Origin: Pseudomonadota bacterium
GTDB lineage: Bacteria > Pseudomonadota > Gammaproteobacteria > Xanthomonadales > Xanthomonadaceae
Direction: 5' to 3'
Assembly: GCA_963205495.1 (NCBI GenBank)
Contig: CAUJIN010000044.1
Location: 1-56,900, forward strand
DNA length: 56,900 nucleotides
Shown here: positions 9,913-19,534 of the stretch, one piece after another
How the letters are laid out: every line of letters starts with the position of its first letter
Position numbering within the stretch: the first letter of the stretch is position 1
The notes under the pieces: model-generated
What the model was told of the DNA's origin: nothing
What the model saw: the letters and a program-made list of their open reading frames with translations, nothing else
Database searches by the model: none
Position numbers and translations under genes: made by a program

Positions 9913-10986
9913 CTACAGCAGCAGCGCCACCGCCTTCACCTGCGCCCAGAGCGTCTGCCCGGGGCGCAGTCCCAGACGCTGCGCCGAGAGATGGGAAATG
10001 CGCGCCAGCAGCGTCGTGCCGGAGGCGCAGAGGCGCGCCTGCACCTGCCCGCCCGGCAGGGCGTCGAGCGCCTCCAGCCTCGCCGGCACGAGGTTGAGCA
10101 GGCTGGAATCCTCGCTGCGGCTCAGCGCCAGGCTCACGTCGCGGGCCTGGATGCGCACCCGCAGCGAAGTGCCCTGCGCCACCGCCGCGGCGCTGTGCGC
10201 GTACAGCGCGCCGGCCGAGGTGTCGAGCAGCACCAGTCCGTGCGCGTCGCGCGTCCGCACCCGCGCCGGCAGCACCACGCCGGCGTCCTCGCGCAGCGCG
10301 AGCGGAAGATCCGCGCGGTTGAGCACCTCCAGCGCCGCGCCGCTGGCGGTGACGCGGCCGGCATCCAACAGCACGAGGTGATCGGCGAGGCGGGAGACTT
10401 CCTCGATGGCGTGGGTGACGTGGAGGATCGGCACGCCCGCTTCGCGCCGCACCGCTTCCAGATACGGCAGGATCTCGCCGCGGCGCTCGGCGTCGAGCGC
10501 GCTCAGGGGTTCGTCCAGCAGCAGCCAGCGCGGCTCGCAGGCCAGCGCGCGCGCCAGCGCCACGCGCTGGCGTTCGCCGCCCGAGAGCGTGGCCGGCAGG
10601 CGGTCGAGCAGCGGCGCCAGCGCCAGGCGCTCGATCCAGTCGTCCAGCCGGGCGCGCGCCGCGCCGGCGCGCTTCCAGCCGTAGCGCAGGTTGTCCAGCA
10701 CGCGCAGGTGCGGCAGCAGGGCGGCCTGCTGGAACACCATGCCGACCCGGCGGCGGTGCGGCGGCAGGAACGCGGCCGCGTCCTGCCAGACTTCCGCGCC
10801 GACGCGCACGCAGCCGCGCGCGCAAGGCTCCAGCCCGGCCACCGCGCGCAGCAGGCTGCTCTTGCCGCAGCCGGAAGGACCGAACACCACGGTCGTGCCG
10901 TCGAGCGGAAGCCGCAGATCCACCGCCAGCGTGAAGTCGCCCCGCGCAAGGCGCAGGTCGAGCCGGATGTCCCCGTCTTCAGCCAT
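9913..10986 (-). CDS. modC: Molybdate ABC transporter ATP-binding protein
   Basis: A 357-residue ATPase that would energise molybdate import at the inner membrane. Walker A GPSGCGKS (36-43), the signature LSGGERQ (134-140), Walker B WLLLDEP (154-160) and the switch His192 are all present. A C-terminal TOBE-type (mop) domain of about 65 residues (RVRIQARDVSLALSR and KAVALLL) is typical of ModC and not of general ATPases. Its start overlaps the modB stop by 8 bp, so it is translated from the same message. The length equals that of other ModC proteins (about 350). Confidence 0.95.
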   Translation of the reverse strand: MAEDGDIRLDLRLARGDFTLAVDLRLPLDGTTVVFGPSGCGKSSLLRAVAGLEPCARGCVRVGAEVWQDAAAFLPPHRRRVGMVFQQAALLPHLRVLDNLRYGWKRAGAARARLDDWIERLALAPLLDRLPATLSGGERQRVALARALACEPRWLLLDEPLSALDAERRGEILPYLEAVRREAGVPILHVTHAIEEVSRLADHLVLLDAGRVTASGAALEVLNRADLPLALREDAGVVLPARVRTRDAHGLVLLDTSAGALYAHSAAAVAQGTSLRVRIQARDVSLALSRSEDSSLLNLVPARLEALDALPGGQVQARLCASGTTLLARISHLSAQRLGLRPGQTLWAQVKAVALLL

Positions 10987-11680
10987 GCGCCACCGCCGTG
11001 CGCCGGCCCAGCCACTGCATCACCAGCAGCAGCCCGAACGAAAACACCAGCAGGCCGGCCGCGAGACGGTGCGCGTCGCCGTAGGCCATGGCCTCGACCT
11101 GATCGTAGAGCAGCACCGACAGCACCCGGGTCTGGCCTTCGATGTTGCCGCCCACCATCAGCACCACGCCGAATTCGCCCACGGTATGGGCGAAGCCGAG
11201 CAGGGTCGCGGTGAGGAACGAGGGCCGCACCAGCGGCAGAATCACGCTGAAGAAGCGGTCCAGCGGCCCGGCGCGCAGCGTCGCCGCCGCTTCCAGCAGC
11301 GGCGCGGGAATCGCGGCAAAGCCGGATTGCAGCGGGTGCACCACGAAAGGCATCGAATAGAGCACCGAGGCCACCACGAGCCCCGGAAAGGTGAAGGCCC
11401 ACGCGCCCAGCCCGAGCGCGCCGGTGGTGCGCCCGAAGACCCCCTCGGGCGCCAGCGCGATCAGCAGGTAGAAGCCCAGCACCGTGGGCGGCAGCACCAT
11501 CGGCAGCGATACCAGCGCGCCGATCGGCGCGCGCCAGAGGGAGCGCGTGCGCGCCAGCCACCACGCCAGCGGCGTGCCCAGCAGCAGGAGGATCAGCGTG
11601 GTGAGGCCGGCCAGCTTGAGCGTCACCCACGCCGCCAGCGCCCAGGCCGGCGCGTGCGCCGGGTCAATCCACCCGGTCAT
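10979..11680 (-). CDS. modB: Molybdate ABC transporter permease
   Basis: 233 residues with five or so membrane helices and the BPD-transport signature loop FFSVILPLVRPSFLTATLLG..EFG, typical of ModB. ATG 11680 is placed by the expected length and by its 17-bp overlap with modA; the frame is open further upstream, but that part is antisense-like sequence within modA. The N-terminal segment LTTLILLLLGTPLAWWLARTR is the usual first helix. It forms the membrane channel for ModA-delivered molybdate. It is coupled to modC through an 8-bp overlap. Confidence 0.93.
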   Translation of the reverse strand: MTGWIDPAHAPAWALAAWVTLKLAGLTTLILLLLGTPLAWWLARTRSLWRAPIGALVSLPMVLPPTVLGFYLLIALAPEGVFGRTTGALGLGAWAFTFPGLVVASVLYSMPFVVHPLQSGFAAIPAPLLEAAATLRAGPLDRFFSVILPLVRPSFLTATLLGFAHTVGEFGVVLMVGGNIEGQTRVLSVLLYDQVEAMAYGDAHRLAAGLLVFSFGLLLVMQWLGRRTAVAHG

Positions 11681-12425
11681 AGCCGTGCTGCAGCACGATG
11701 GCCTGCGCCGGCGCGCTGCGCAGGTAGTCGGAAAACGCGCGCGCCGCCGGATTGTCGCGGCCGCGCGCCAGCAGCACCGCGCTCTGCACGATGGGCGCGT
11801 GCCAGTCGGCGGGAATCTCCCAGCCCGAACCGGGCGAGGTGCGCTCGAACTCCTGCACCAGCGAACGCGGCACCAGCCCCAGCGGGGCCGCGCCCGAGGC
11901 CACGAACTGCATCGCCTGGCCGACGTTCTCGCCCAGCACCAGGGAAGGCTGCAGCGCATCCCAGCGCCCCAGCCGCTGCAACACTTCGCGCGCCGCCATG
12001 CCGTAAGGCGCCAGCGCCGGGTTGGCGATGGACAGGCGCGGGATTTCGCCCTCGCGCAGCAGCGCCTCGCCGTCGCGCACCCGCGAAGGATCGCGGCTCC
12101 AGAGCACCAGCCGGCCGAGCGCGTAGTCGTGGAGCGTGTCCTTCTCCGCCAGGCCCTCGTCCACCAGCCGGCGCGGCGTCTGCGCGTCGGCCGCCAGCAG
12201 CAGGTCGAAGGGCGCGCCGGCGCGGATCTGGGCATGCAGCTTGCCGGTGGACGCGGCGCTGAAGGCGATGCGGTGGCCGGTGCGCGCGTGGAAGTCCTCG
12301 CCCAGCGCCTGCGCCGCCTGCAGGAAGTTCGATGCGACCGCGGCGCGCGCATCCTGCGCCAGCGCCTGCGTCGAAGCCAGGACCGGCAGCAGCAGGCAGA
12401 CGATCAGCCTTGCGAGAAATCTCAT
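11664..12425 (-). CDS. modA: Periplasmic molybdate-binding protein
   Basis: 253 residues, with a signal peptide ending ALA at residue 23. Mature motifs VASNFLQAAQALGEDF, FSAASTGKLHAQI and PFDLLLAADAQTPRRL are those of ModA and include the Ser residues that hold the oxyanion. It captures molybdate (or tungstate) in the periplasm for ModBC. The ATG at 12425 overlaps the stop of the MoeB-like gene (ATGA), and the 3' end overlaps modB, so translation is coupled along the whole operon. Confidence 0.95.
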   Translation of the reverse strand: MRFLARLIVCLLLPVLASTQALAQDARAAVASNFLQAAQALGEDFHARTGHRIAFSAASTGKLHAQIRAGAPFDLLLAADAQTPRRLVDEGLAEKDTLHDYALGRLVLWSRDPSRVRDGEALLREGEIPRLSIANPALAPYGMAAREVLQRLGRWDALQPSLVLGENVGQAMQFVASGAAPLGLVPRSLVQEFERTSPGSGWEIPADWHAPIVQSAVLLARGRDNPAARAFSDYLRSAPAQAIVLQHGYDRVD

Positions 12426-13576
12426 GGTTCCTGCCTCCCGCAGGCGTGGATGGGTTCCGGTGCGGCCGCGCGTTCCGCTGGCGCGCCGCAGGCGCCGCAG
12501 TCGGGTCGATGGCGCAGGCCGATCCGGTCAAAGCGCATGTGAAGCGCGTCCACGCACAGCAGGCTTCCGAGCAGCGGCTGGCCGATGCCGAGAAGAATCT
12601 TCAGGGTTTCGGTGGCCTGCAGCAGGCCGATCAGGCCCGGCAGCACGCCAAGCACGCCGGCCTGCGCGCAGTTGGGTACCAGTTCCGCCGGCGGCGGCTC
12701 GGGAAACAGGCAGCGGTAGCAGCCCGCTTCCGGCGCGCGCGCCGGCCAGAACACCGACACCTGGCCGCGGAAGCGGTCCACCGCGCCGTGCACCAGCGGC
12801 AGCCCGAGCCGCACGCAGGCGTCGTTGAGCACGTAGCGGGTGCGGAAATTGTCGGCCCCGTCCACCACCGCGTCGTGGCCTGCCAGCAGCGATTCGGCGT
12901 TGCCGGAATCCAGCCGCAGCGCCTCGCGCCGCAGCGAAACGCCCGGCCAGAGCGCGGCGAGCCGGTCGGCGGCGGAATCGACCTTGGCGCGGCCCACGTC
13001 CGCCTCGCCGTGCAGCACCTGGCGCTGCAGGTTGCTGCGCTCGACCCGGTCGTCGTCGATCAGGGTGAGGTGGCCCACGCCGGCCGCGGCCAGATACAGC
13101 GCGATCGGCGAACCGAGCCCGCCCGCCCCCACCAGCGCCACGCGAGCTGCGCGCAGCCGCCGCTGTCCTTCCAGGCCGACTTCGGGCAGCAGCAGGTGGC
13201 GGCCGAAGCGTTCGAGGAACTCCGGCGGCTCGACCGGCGCCGTCACCGGCAGCCCTTCTTCACGCCATCGCGCCAGACCGCCGGCCACCGACCAGACCCG
13301 CGCGTGGCCCTTGCCGCGCAGCGCCGCGACGGCGCGCGCGGTGCGCAGGCCGCTGGCGCAGATCAGCCCGACCTCGCGGGTGCGGTCGGGCAGGACGGCG
13401 TCGGGGTCTTCGACAAGCGCATCCAGCGCCACCGCGCGCGCGCCCTCGGCCGTGCCCGCCGCGCGCTCGCCCTCGCCGCGCATGTCCAGCAGCGCCACGC
13501 CCGCGCGCATCCGCGCCCAGGCTTCCTGCGGGGCGCGTTCGAGCGGGCATTCGGATTCCGGAGAGAGAAGATTCAT
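12422..13576 (-). CDS. moeB: Rhodanese-MoeB/ThiF adenylyltransferase fusion
   Basis: 384 residues. Residues 1-115 are a rhodanese domain with active loop CASGLR (Cys73). The rest is an E1-like ThiF/MoeB domain: nucleotide loop GAGGLGSP (150-157), DDDRVERSNLQRQ, DGADNFRTRYVLND, and two zinc-binding pairs (Cys286/Cys289 and Cys360/Cys363). It would adenylate the C-terminus of MoaD and could also pass sulfur to it. In MoeZ/MOCS3 the rhodanese domain is C-terminal; here it is N-terminal. It leads the modABC operon, so uptake and cofactor assembly are co-expressed. No good Shine-Dalgarno precedes ATG 13576. A role with ThiS instead of MoaD cannot be excluded, but the context favours molybdopterin. 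Confidence 0.88.
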   Translation of the reverse strand: MNLLSPESECPLERAPQEAWARMRAGVALLDMRGEGERAAGTAEGARAVALDALVEDPDAVLPDRTREVGLICASGLRTARAVAALRGKGHARVWSVAGGLARWREEGLPVTAPVEPPEFLERFGRHLLLPEVGLEGQRRLRAARVALVGAGGLGSPIALYLAAAGVGHLTLIDDDRVERSNLQRQVLHGEADVGRAKVDSAADRLAALWPGVSLRREALRLDSGNAESLLAGHDAVVDGADNFRTRYVLNDACVRLGLPLVHGAVDRFRGQVSVFWPARAPEAGCYRCLFPEPPPAELVPNCAQAGVLGVLPGLIGLLQATETLKILLGIGQPLLGSLLCVDALHMRFDRIGLRHRPDCGACGAPAERAAAPEPIHACGRQEP

Positions 13577-13736
13577 GACGGACAGACGGATGCGGTGCGG
13601 CGGGCGCGAAACAATCGGAAGCCGGCGCCGAGAACGGGGAGGCTTTGCCGGCCATTGTCACGGCTGCGCGGCGCGCGGCACAACCGGATTCGGCGCGGAT
13701 GGAGCAGGACCGCAAAGCCTGAGTCGCGTATGGCTC

Positions 13737-14582
13737 TCAGGCACCGTCGGCTCCGCCCGGCAGCGGCTCGAACCACTGCGTCGCACGCCAGCAGGCGTCA
13801 GGTTCGAGCGACACGGGGCGCAGCACCTGCGCCGCCTCGACGCAGACGAAGCGGCGGTATTCGCCTTCCGCCAGATCGTCGATGCGCGCGGCCAGCGCGG
13901 CGCCGGGATTCCACACCACCGCATCGGCAAAGCCCTGCTGGCCGATGCGCAGCGCGTGGATGCCATCGCGCAGCAGAAGCGTGCCGGTGAGGTCGGCATA
14001 GATGCGGTCGACCTCGCCGGAAAACCGCAGCGCGTCGGTGGATCCCGCGTACACCGCACCGCTGTCGGCGCTGTCCTCCCAGCGCAGGCCGGCCAGCCCG
14101 TGCAGAGACGCGGCGTCGAGGTCATCCACGCGCAGATAGCCATGCAGCGCCGCGCTGAACGAAAACGCGCTGCTGCCCGTGTTCACCACCTCCAGCGCAA
14201 TCGCAAGCCGCTGCGGCGTCAGGGTGACGTGCAGGCGGGCGAGGAAGGCGTGCGGCCACTGCGCGCTGCCGGCCTCGCCTTCAAGTTCGAACCTTGCGGT
14301 GCCGTCGGAGCTGCCGGCAAATCGCCACGGACGCAGCCGCGCAAAGCCGTGCCTGCACAGCGCCCCGCGCGCGCCGAACTGCGGAAAGATCACCGGAACG
14401 CCGCCGCGGATCGCCCCGCTCCCGTCCAGTCGCGCGCGCTCGCCGAGAAACAATCGCTCGCGGCCGTCGGGTGTCTGCCACGACAGCAGCTGCGCGCCGT
14501 GCAGCGCAACCAGTGCGCTGGCACCGCCCGTACTCAGCAGCAGGCACGGTGCCCCGCGCAAATGGGTCTGCCTGATCTCCAT
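13737..14582 (-). CDS. D-hexose-6-phosphate mutarotase (aldose 1-epimerase family, YeaD-like)
   Basis: 281 residues, the usual size for cytosolic glucose-6-phosphate 1-epimerases. Visible motifs are GAQLLSWQ, GGVPVIFPQFG, HGFARLRPW, and the catalytic Glu region near the end (RRFVCVEAAQVLRPVSLEP). The enzyme interconverts alpha and beta anomers of hexose-6-phosphates and so feeds sugar-phosphate metabolism. It stands alone: 160 bp separate it from moeB and 39 bp from yicC, both on the same strand. The start at 14582 has little Shine-Dalgarno but fits the family N-terminus. Confidence 0.9.
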   Translation of the reverse strand: MEIRQTHLRGAPCLLLSTGGASALVALHGAQLLSWQTPDGRERLFLGERARLDGSGAIRGGVPVIFPQFGARGALCRHGFARLRPWRFAGSSDGTARFELEGEAGSAQWPHAFLARLHVTLTPQRLAIALEVVNTGSSAFSFSAALHGYLRVDDLDAASLHGLAGLRWEDSADSGAVYAGSTDALRFSGEVDRIYADLTGTLLLRDGIHALRIGQQGFADAVVWNPGAALAARIDDLAEGEYRRFVCVEAAQVLRPVSLEPDACWRATQWFEPLPGGADGA

Positions 14583-14621
14583 GCCGCAAGTCTCGCACGA
14601 AGCCTGTGCAGCGGCCTGCGC

Positions 14622-15488
14622 TCACTCCAGATTCTGCACCTGCTCGCGCATCTGTTCGATCAGTACCTTGAGCTCCACCGCGACCTGGCTGGTGCGGGCG
14701 TCGATGGACTTGGAGCCGAGCGTGTTGGCTTCGCGGTTGAACTCCTGCATGAGAAAGTCGAGGCGGCGGCCGACGGCTTCGCGCAGGCCGAGCACGCGGC
14801 GGGCTTCGGAGACGTGCGTGGCGAGGCGGTCGAGCTCCTCGTCCACGTCGAGCTTCTGCAGCCAGAGCACGAACTCCTGCTCCAGGCGGCCGGGATCGAG
14901 CGCGGCCGCAAGCTCGGCGAAGCGCGCTTCCAGCCGCGCGCGCAGGCCGGCGCGGATTTCCGGAAGCCACAGGCGCACCTGCGCACAGGCGGCCTCGATG
15001 CCGTCGAGGCGCTCGCGCAGCACGGCGGCGAGCTTTTCGCCCTCGCGTTCGCGCGCGCGCAGGAACTCGGCGAGGGTTTCCTCGGCCAGCGCCAGCGCCT
15101 CGCCCTGCAGGCCCGCGCTGTCGACCTCCTCGCGTTCCATCACGCCGGGCAGGGACAGCAGCGCGGCGAAGTCCACCGCCAGGGTGGGGAACTGCTGGCC
15201 GAGGTCGCGCGAGGCGACGGCGAGCTGTTCGAGCAGGGGCGCGTTGAGGCGCAGCGTGGCGCCGGCGGAATCGGGCGCGGCGCGCAGCCGCAGGTTCAGC
15301 TCCAGCTTGCCGCGCTGGATCCTTGCGCCGACGCGCTCGCGCAGCGCCGGCTCCAGCGCGCGCAGTTCCTCGGGCGCGCGCACCGAAAGTTCCAGATAGC
15401 GGTGATTCACCGCGCGCAGCTCGCAACCGAGCGTGCCCCAGGGCGTCTGGCGCTCGGCCGAGGCGAAAGCGGTCATGCTGCGGATCAT
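14622..15488 (-). CDS. yicC: YicC-family endoribonuclease/stress protein
   Basis: 288 residues starting MIRSMTAFASAE, the invariant YicC N-terminus, and ending with the DUF1732 part (DFLMQEFNREANTLGSKS, ELKVLIEQMREQVQNLE). YicC proteins are cytosolic; E. coli YicC has been reported to act in RNA (RyhB) decay. The start at 15488 has GGAG about 12 nt upstream. The gene is divergent from the export operon that begins at 15666, with 177 bp between them. Confidence 0.95.
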   Translation of the reverse strand: MIRSMTAFASAERQTPWGTLGCELRAVNHRYLELSVRAPEELRALEPALRERVGARIQRGKLELNLRLRAAPDSAGATLRLNAPLLEQLAVASRDLGQQFPTLAVDFAALLSLPGVMEREEVDSAGLQGEALALAEETLAEFLRAREREGEKLAAVLRERLDGIEAACAQVRLWLPEIRAGLRARLEARFAELAAALDPGRLEQEFVLWLQKLDVDEELDRLATHVSEARRVLGLREAVGRRLDFLMQEFNREANTLGSKSIDARTSQVAVELKVLIEQMREQVQNLE

Positions 15489-15665
15489 GCGGTGGCTCCG
15501 ACGGGAATGGACGGTGCATTGTCCGGCAAGCGTCGCCGCACCGCCATGCGAACCGGCGCACCATGCCGGATGGCATGGGCGCAAGGCGCGTCGCTGCCGG
15601 TAGGATGGCCGCCCGGAACCTGCCAGCTCCTGCCGCGGTCCCTGTCGTCCCCGGCGCAAATCCCC

Positions 15666-16355
15666 ATGACTCCTGCCCCGATGATCGAACTCGAATCGGT
15701 CACCCGCCACTACCGCATGAGCGGACAGGCCGTACGCGCGCTCGACGGCGTGGATCTTGCGATCCGCGCCGGCGAATACGTCACCCTCACCGGGCCGTCC
15801 GGCTCGGGCAAGTCGACCCTGCTCAATGTGCTGGGCTGTCTCGATCGCCCCGACTCGGGCAGCTACCGGCTCGACGGCATCGAGGTGCGCACCCTCGACG
15901 ACACCGCCGCCAGCCGGGTGCGCAACGGCCGCATCGGCTTCGTGTTCCAGAGCTTCCACCTGCAGCCGCGCCTGACCGTGCTGGAGAACGTGCTCCTGCC
16001 GATGCGCTTTTCCGAACACCCCGATCCGCAAGCCCCGGCGCGCGCCGAGAACCTGCTGCGCCGCGTGGGTCTGGGGGACCGCATGGACCATCGCCCCGGC
16101 CAGCTTTCCGGCGGACAGATGCAGCGCGCCGCGATCGCCCGCGCGCTGGTGCTGAAGCCCGCCCTGCTGCTGGCCGACGAGCCTACCGGCAACCTCGATT
16201 CGCGCAGCGCGAAGGACGTGCTGGCGCTGATCGACGAAGTGCACCAGGAAGGCCAGACCGTGGTGATGGTGACCCACGACAACGACGTCGCCGCGCACGC
16301 GCCGCGCCAGGTGCGGCTGCGCGACGGGAAGATCGAACATGACAGCGCGAACTGA
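15666..16355 (+). CDS. MacB/LolD-type ABC transporter ATP-binding protein
   Basis: 229 residues with Walker A GPSGSGKS (43-50), the signature [15 protein letters not shown], and Walker [14 protein letters not shown]. The wording of these motifs is typical of the MacB/LolD/FtsE group. It is a separate ATPase, unlike MacB itself, where the ATPase is fused to the permease. A second ATG at 15681 is also possible. It is the first of five overlapping genes (17-bp overlap with the next), ending with the MacB-like permease at 19531. It drives conformational work at the inner membrane and does not form a channel. Confidence 0.92.
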   Translation: MTPAPMIELESVTRHYRMSGQAVRALDGVDLAIRAGEYVTLTGPSGSGKSTLLNVLGCLDRPDSGSYRLDGIEVRTLDDTAASRVRNGRIGFVFQSFHLQPRLTVLENVLLPMRFSEHPDPQAPARAENLLRRVGLGDRMDHRPGQLSGGQMQRAAIARALVLKPALLLADEPTGNLDSRSAKDVLALIDEVHQEGQTVVMVTHDNDVAAHAPRQVRLRDGKIEHDSAN

Positions 16356-17346
16356 CCTCTTCCACGCCGTGCGGCGGGCCCGCGGCCTCGCCGCGCTGCT
16401 GGCGCTGGCGACCCTTCCGGCGTTCGCCGGACCGCTGATGCTCACCGGGCAGGTGCGGGCGCTGGATGCCGAGGCGATCCTCATGCCGCAGTCGGACATT
16501 TCCCCCGCCACCATCGCCTACCTCATCGACGATGGAGCGCAGGTGTCGCCGGGCGAGGTGCTGGTGCGGCTGGATCCGGGCGGTTCGCTGACCCAGCTTC
16601 AGGCGCTGGAAGGCCAGCTCGAACAGGCCCGGGCGCGGCGCGACAAGGAGCTGGCCGAACTGCGGGTGAAGGCCATCGACGCGCGCATCGCCCTGATCCA
16701 GGCGCGCTCCACCCGCGACAAGGCGCAGGTGGATGCGGAGATCCCGCGCGAGCACCTCTCGGCGCTGGATTTCGACCGCTACGCCGGCGAGTACGAACGC
16801 GCCCGCCGCGAGCACGATCTCAAAGCCGACGAGCTGGTCGCCGCGCAGGAAGCCGTCACGCGCCGCCAGACCGATGCGGCGCTCGAAATCCGCAAGCTGG
16901 AGGCGCAGCTTTCCTATCACCGCTTGCAGGTGGGCGCCTCCGAACAGCGCGCCACGCGCGCCGGCACGGTGCGCCACGGCTTCGATTCGCGCACCGGGCA
17001 GCGCTACGCCGAAGGCCGCACGGCCTATCCCGGCGAGCAGGTGGGCGAAGTCGCCGGGGCCGGCGCGATGGGCGTGCGCGCCTACGCGCTGGAGCCCGAA
17101 CGCGCCGCGCTCGCGGTCGGACAGACGGTGGACCTGCGCTTCGACGCGCTGGCCGGCGTGGTGGCGCACGGGCGCATCGAGCGCATCGGCGGCGCGCCGG
17201 AAAGCAAGAACGAATGGGGTGACGGGCGCTATTTCGAGGTGGACATCGCGCTCGAAGACGCCGCGCTCACGCCGCGCCTGCTGTCGGGCATGAGCGTGCG
17301 CGTGGATGCGCCGCGTCGGGAAGCCGGCAGCGGAGTTTCGCCATGA
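16339..17346 (+). CDS. Periplasmic adaptor (HlyD/MacA family), first of three
   Basis: 335 residues; signal peptide ending AFA, then a lipoyl half-motif ([21 protein letters not shown]), a helical hairpin of about 110 residues rich in Glu, Arg and Gln (residues 85-190), a second lipoyl part, and a beta-barrel region ([27 protein letters not shown]). This is the layout of membrane-fusion proteins that link an inner-membrane pump to an outer-membrane channel. Its sequence differs most from the other two adaptors. It overlaps the ATPase gene by 17 bp and the second adaptor by 4 bp (ATGA). Confidence 0.85.
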   Translation: MTARTDLFHAVRRARGLAALLALATLPAFAGPLMLTGQVRALDAEAILMPQSDISPATIAYLIDDGAQVSPGEVLVRLDPGGSLTQLQALEGQLEQARARRDKELAELRVKAIDARIALIQARSTRDKAQVDAEIPREHLSALDFDRYAGEYERARREHDLKADELVAAQEAVTRRQTDAALEIRKLEAQLSYHRLQVGASEQRATRAGTVRHGFDSRTGQRYAEGRTAYPGEQVGEVAGAGAMGVRAYALEPERAALAVGQTVDLRFDALAGVVAHGRIERIGGAPESKNEWGDGRYFEVDIALEDAALTPRLLSGMSVRVDAPRREAGSGVSP

Positions 17347-18299
17347 GCCGCCTGGCCTTCCTGCTGCTGCTCCTGCCGGCGCTGGCCGGCGCGCAGAGCC
17401 TGCGTCTGGACGGCGAGGTGTTCGCGCGCAGCAGCGAACAGGTCGCCCCGCCGAGCGTGGAAGACGTCTGGAGCCTCAACATCACCGAACTTGCGCCGGA
17501 CGGCTCGCTGGTGAAGAAGGGCGACATGGTGGTGGTCTTCGACGGCGGCGACAGCCAGAACCAGCTCGTGTCCCAGCGCAGCACGCTGGCGGAAAAGCAG
17601 CGCCAGCGCGAGCAGCTGGTGCTGGAGCTGGCCGAGCGCGAGCGCACCGAGCGCCTCGCCACCGAGGAGCGCCGCGCCAGCCTCGACAAGGCCAGGCGCA
17701 AGGCGACCCAGCCCGAAACCCTGGTGCGCCGGGTGGATTACCGCAAGCTGGTGATCGAACGCACCGAGGCCGAGGAACTGATGGCGCTGGCGGAAGATCG
17801 CGAGGGGTTCGCCGCCGAACAGCGCCGCCAGGAGCTGCGCCTGATCGACTCGGACATCGCCCTGCTCAAGCACAGGATCGGCACCCTGGAAGCCTCGCTC
17901 GCGGCGCTGCGCGTCACCGCCGGCCGCGACGGCCTCATCGTCCACAAGACGAGCTGGAGCGGCGAGAAGTTCGCGGTGGGCTCGCGCGTGTTCCGCGGCC
18001 AGTCGGTGGCCGAGATTCCCGATCTCGACACGCTGGCGGTGCGCACCCAGGTGGACGAGCGCGATCTGACGCGCGTTTCCGCCGGGATGCGCGCCAAGGT
18101 GGTGACCGAGGGCAGCGGCATCGTGCTGGAAGGCCATGTGCAGGAAGTCGGCCGCGTGGTGCGCAGCAAGTCGCGCGTGCAGCCGGTGCCGGTGGTCGAA
18201 CTGCTGGTGGAGCTGGATCGCCCCGATGCCCGGCTCAAGCCCGGCCAGTCGGTGCGGGTCGAACTGTCCGGCGCACCTGCCGGCGGAGGTTCCCGATGA
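17343..18299 (+). CDS. Periplasmic adaptor (HlyD/MacA family), second of three
   Basis: 318 residues; short signal peptide ending AGA, then ELAPDGSLVKKGDMVVVFDGG (lipoyl half), a charged helical hairpin (about residues 75-175), HKTSWSGEKFAVGSRV (second lipoyl half), and a barrel domain ending GQSVRVELSG. It shares the PDGS.VKKGD and WSGEK..VG patterns with the third adaptor, which points to an old duplication. ATGA junctions on both sides imply coupled translation. There is no TolC-like gene in the window, so the outer-membrane partner must lie elsewhere. Confidence 0.85.
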   Translation: MSRLAFLLLLLPALAGAQSLRLDGEVFARSSEQVAPPSVEDVWSLNITELAPDGSLVKKGDMVVVFDGGDSQNQLVSQRSTLAEKQRQREQLVLELAERERTERLATEERRASLDKARRKATQPETLVRRVDYRKLVIERTEAEELMALAEDREGFAAEQRRQELRLIDSDIALLKHRIGTLEASLAALRVTAGRDGLIVHKTSWSGEKFAVGSRVFRGQSVAEIPDLDTLAVRTQVDERDLTRVSAGMRAKVVTEGSGIVLEGHVQEVGRVVRSKSRVQPVPVVELLVELDRPDARLKPGQSVRVELSGAPAGGGSR

Positions 18300-19534
18300 A
18301 GACCCGGCGGATTTTTCCCGCGTTCGCGTTCCTTCTGCTTGCGGCCTGCTCGGGAGCGCCGGACCGCGAATTGCCCGTGGAAGTGCTCCAGCCTGCACCT
18401 CTTGCGCTGGACATCCGCGCCCAGGGTCAGGTGCGCGCGGTCAATTCGACCCCGCTCAAGGTGCCCGGCCGCAACTGGACCCGGCAGCAGCTTTCCGAAC
18501 TCCTGCCCGACGGCAGCTTCGTCAAGAAGGGCGACGTCATCGCGCGCTTTTCCCCCGCGCAGGGCGAGCTGCAGCTCGCCGAGGCGCTGCTGGAGGTGGA
18601 GCGCAACGCTTTGGCGCGCGCCGCCAAGCAGGACACGCTGGATGCCACGGTCGGGCGCATCAACGTCGATCTGGCCCAGGTCGATTCCGATCTCGCCATT
18701 GCCAGCCGCTACGCCGATGCCGACCTCACCATGTTCGCGCGCAACCAGATCCTCGATGCCATCCAGGACCGCACCTACCTCGACGCCAAGGACGGCACCC
18801 TGCGCTGGCGTCTGGACCAGGCCAGCGATCGCGGCGGCGCGGAGCTGGCGGTGATCGACGCGCAGGCCGCCACCCACCAGCGCAACGCCGACCTGAAGCG
18901 CGAGGATCTTTCCTCGCTGGAACTGGTCGCCCCGCACGACGGCGTGCTGATGCTGGAAGCGGACTGGAGCGGCGAAAAGCCGACCGTGGGCGCGAGCCTG
19001 TGGTCGCAAAACGAACTGGGCAGCCTGCCCGACACCTCGAAGCTGGAGCTGGAGCTTTCCATCCCGCAGATCGACGCGCACGACGTGGCGCAGGGCATGG
19101 CGGTGAGCCTGCATCCCCTCGGTCATCCCGAGCAGTCGATCGACAGCAAGCTCGGCTTCGTCGCCAGCTCGGCCCAGATCACCAGCCGCGACAGCCCGGT
19201 GCGCTTCCTCAAGGCCAAGGCACCGCTGCCGGTGGAGGCGGTGGAACGCTGGGGCTGGGTGCCGGGACAGGCGTTCGAGGCCGTGGTGCACCTGCACGCC
19301 GATGCCGCGGCCCAGCTCAGCGTTCCCAACGTCGCGCTGCGCTCCGAAGCCGGGCGCAGCTATGTCTATGTGCTGCGCGACGGCAAGCCGCAGCGTCAGG
19401 ACGTGGAAACCGGCGCACGCGGACCGGCGCGCACCCTCATCCAGTCGGGCCTCGCCGCGGGCGAGGCCGTGCTGCTGCTGCCCGAAACCGCGGAGCGAAA
19501 CGAACCAGCGAACACGGCGGAGGCCGCGCCATGA
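18296..19534 (+). CDS. Lipoprotein periplasmic adaptor (HlyD/MacA family), third of three
   Basis: 412 residues with a lipoprotein signal (LLLAACSG), so the protein is anchored by lipid rather than soluble. Lipoyl half LLPDGSFVKKGDVIARFSP, a long helical hairpin, ADWSGEKPTVGASLW, and a barrel plus a membrane-proximal domain (SVPNVALRSEAGRSYVYVLRDGKPQRQDVETG) follow the complete MacA/RND adaptor plan. It is the longest of the three and the most canonical. ATG 18296 overlaps the previous stop (ATGA), and its own stop overlaps the permease start (ATGA at 19531). Confidence 0.87.
   Translation: MKTRRIFPAFAFLLLAACSGAPDRELPVEVLQPAPLALDIRAQGQVRAVNSTPLKVPGRNWTRQQLSELLPDGSFVKKGDVIARFSPAQGELQLAEALLEVERNALARAAKQDTLDATVGRINVDLAQVDSDLAIASRYADADLTMFARNQILDAIQDRTYLDAKDGTLRWRLDQASDRGGAELAVIDAQAATHQRNADLKREDLSSLELVAPHDGVLMLEADWSGEKPTVGASLWSQNELGSLPDTSKLELELSIPQIDAHDVAQGMAVSLHPLGHPEQSIDSKLGFVASSAQITSRDSPVRFLKAKAPLPVEAVERWGWVPGQAFEAVVHLHADAAAQLSVPNVALRSEAGRSYVYVLRDGKPQRQDVETGARGPARTLIQSGLAAGEAVLLLPETAERNEPANTAEAAP

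Noticed and set aside
12840..16355. Very long open frames on the opposite strand of real genes (for example 12840-16355 plus, 35331-39167 plus, 38819-42955 plus, 1417-3447 plus)
   Set aside because: They lie antisense or out of frame to clear conserved genes, their translations are low-complexity Arg/Ala/Gly/Pro or His-rich, and long spurious frames are expected in DNA of this GC content.
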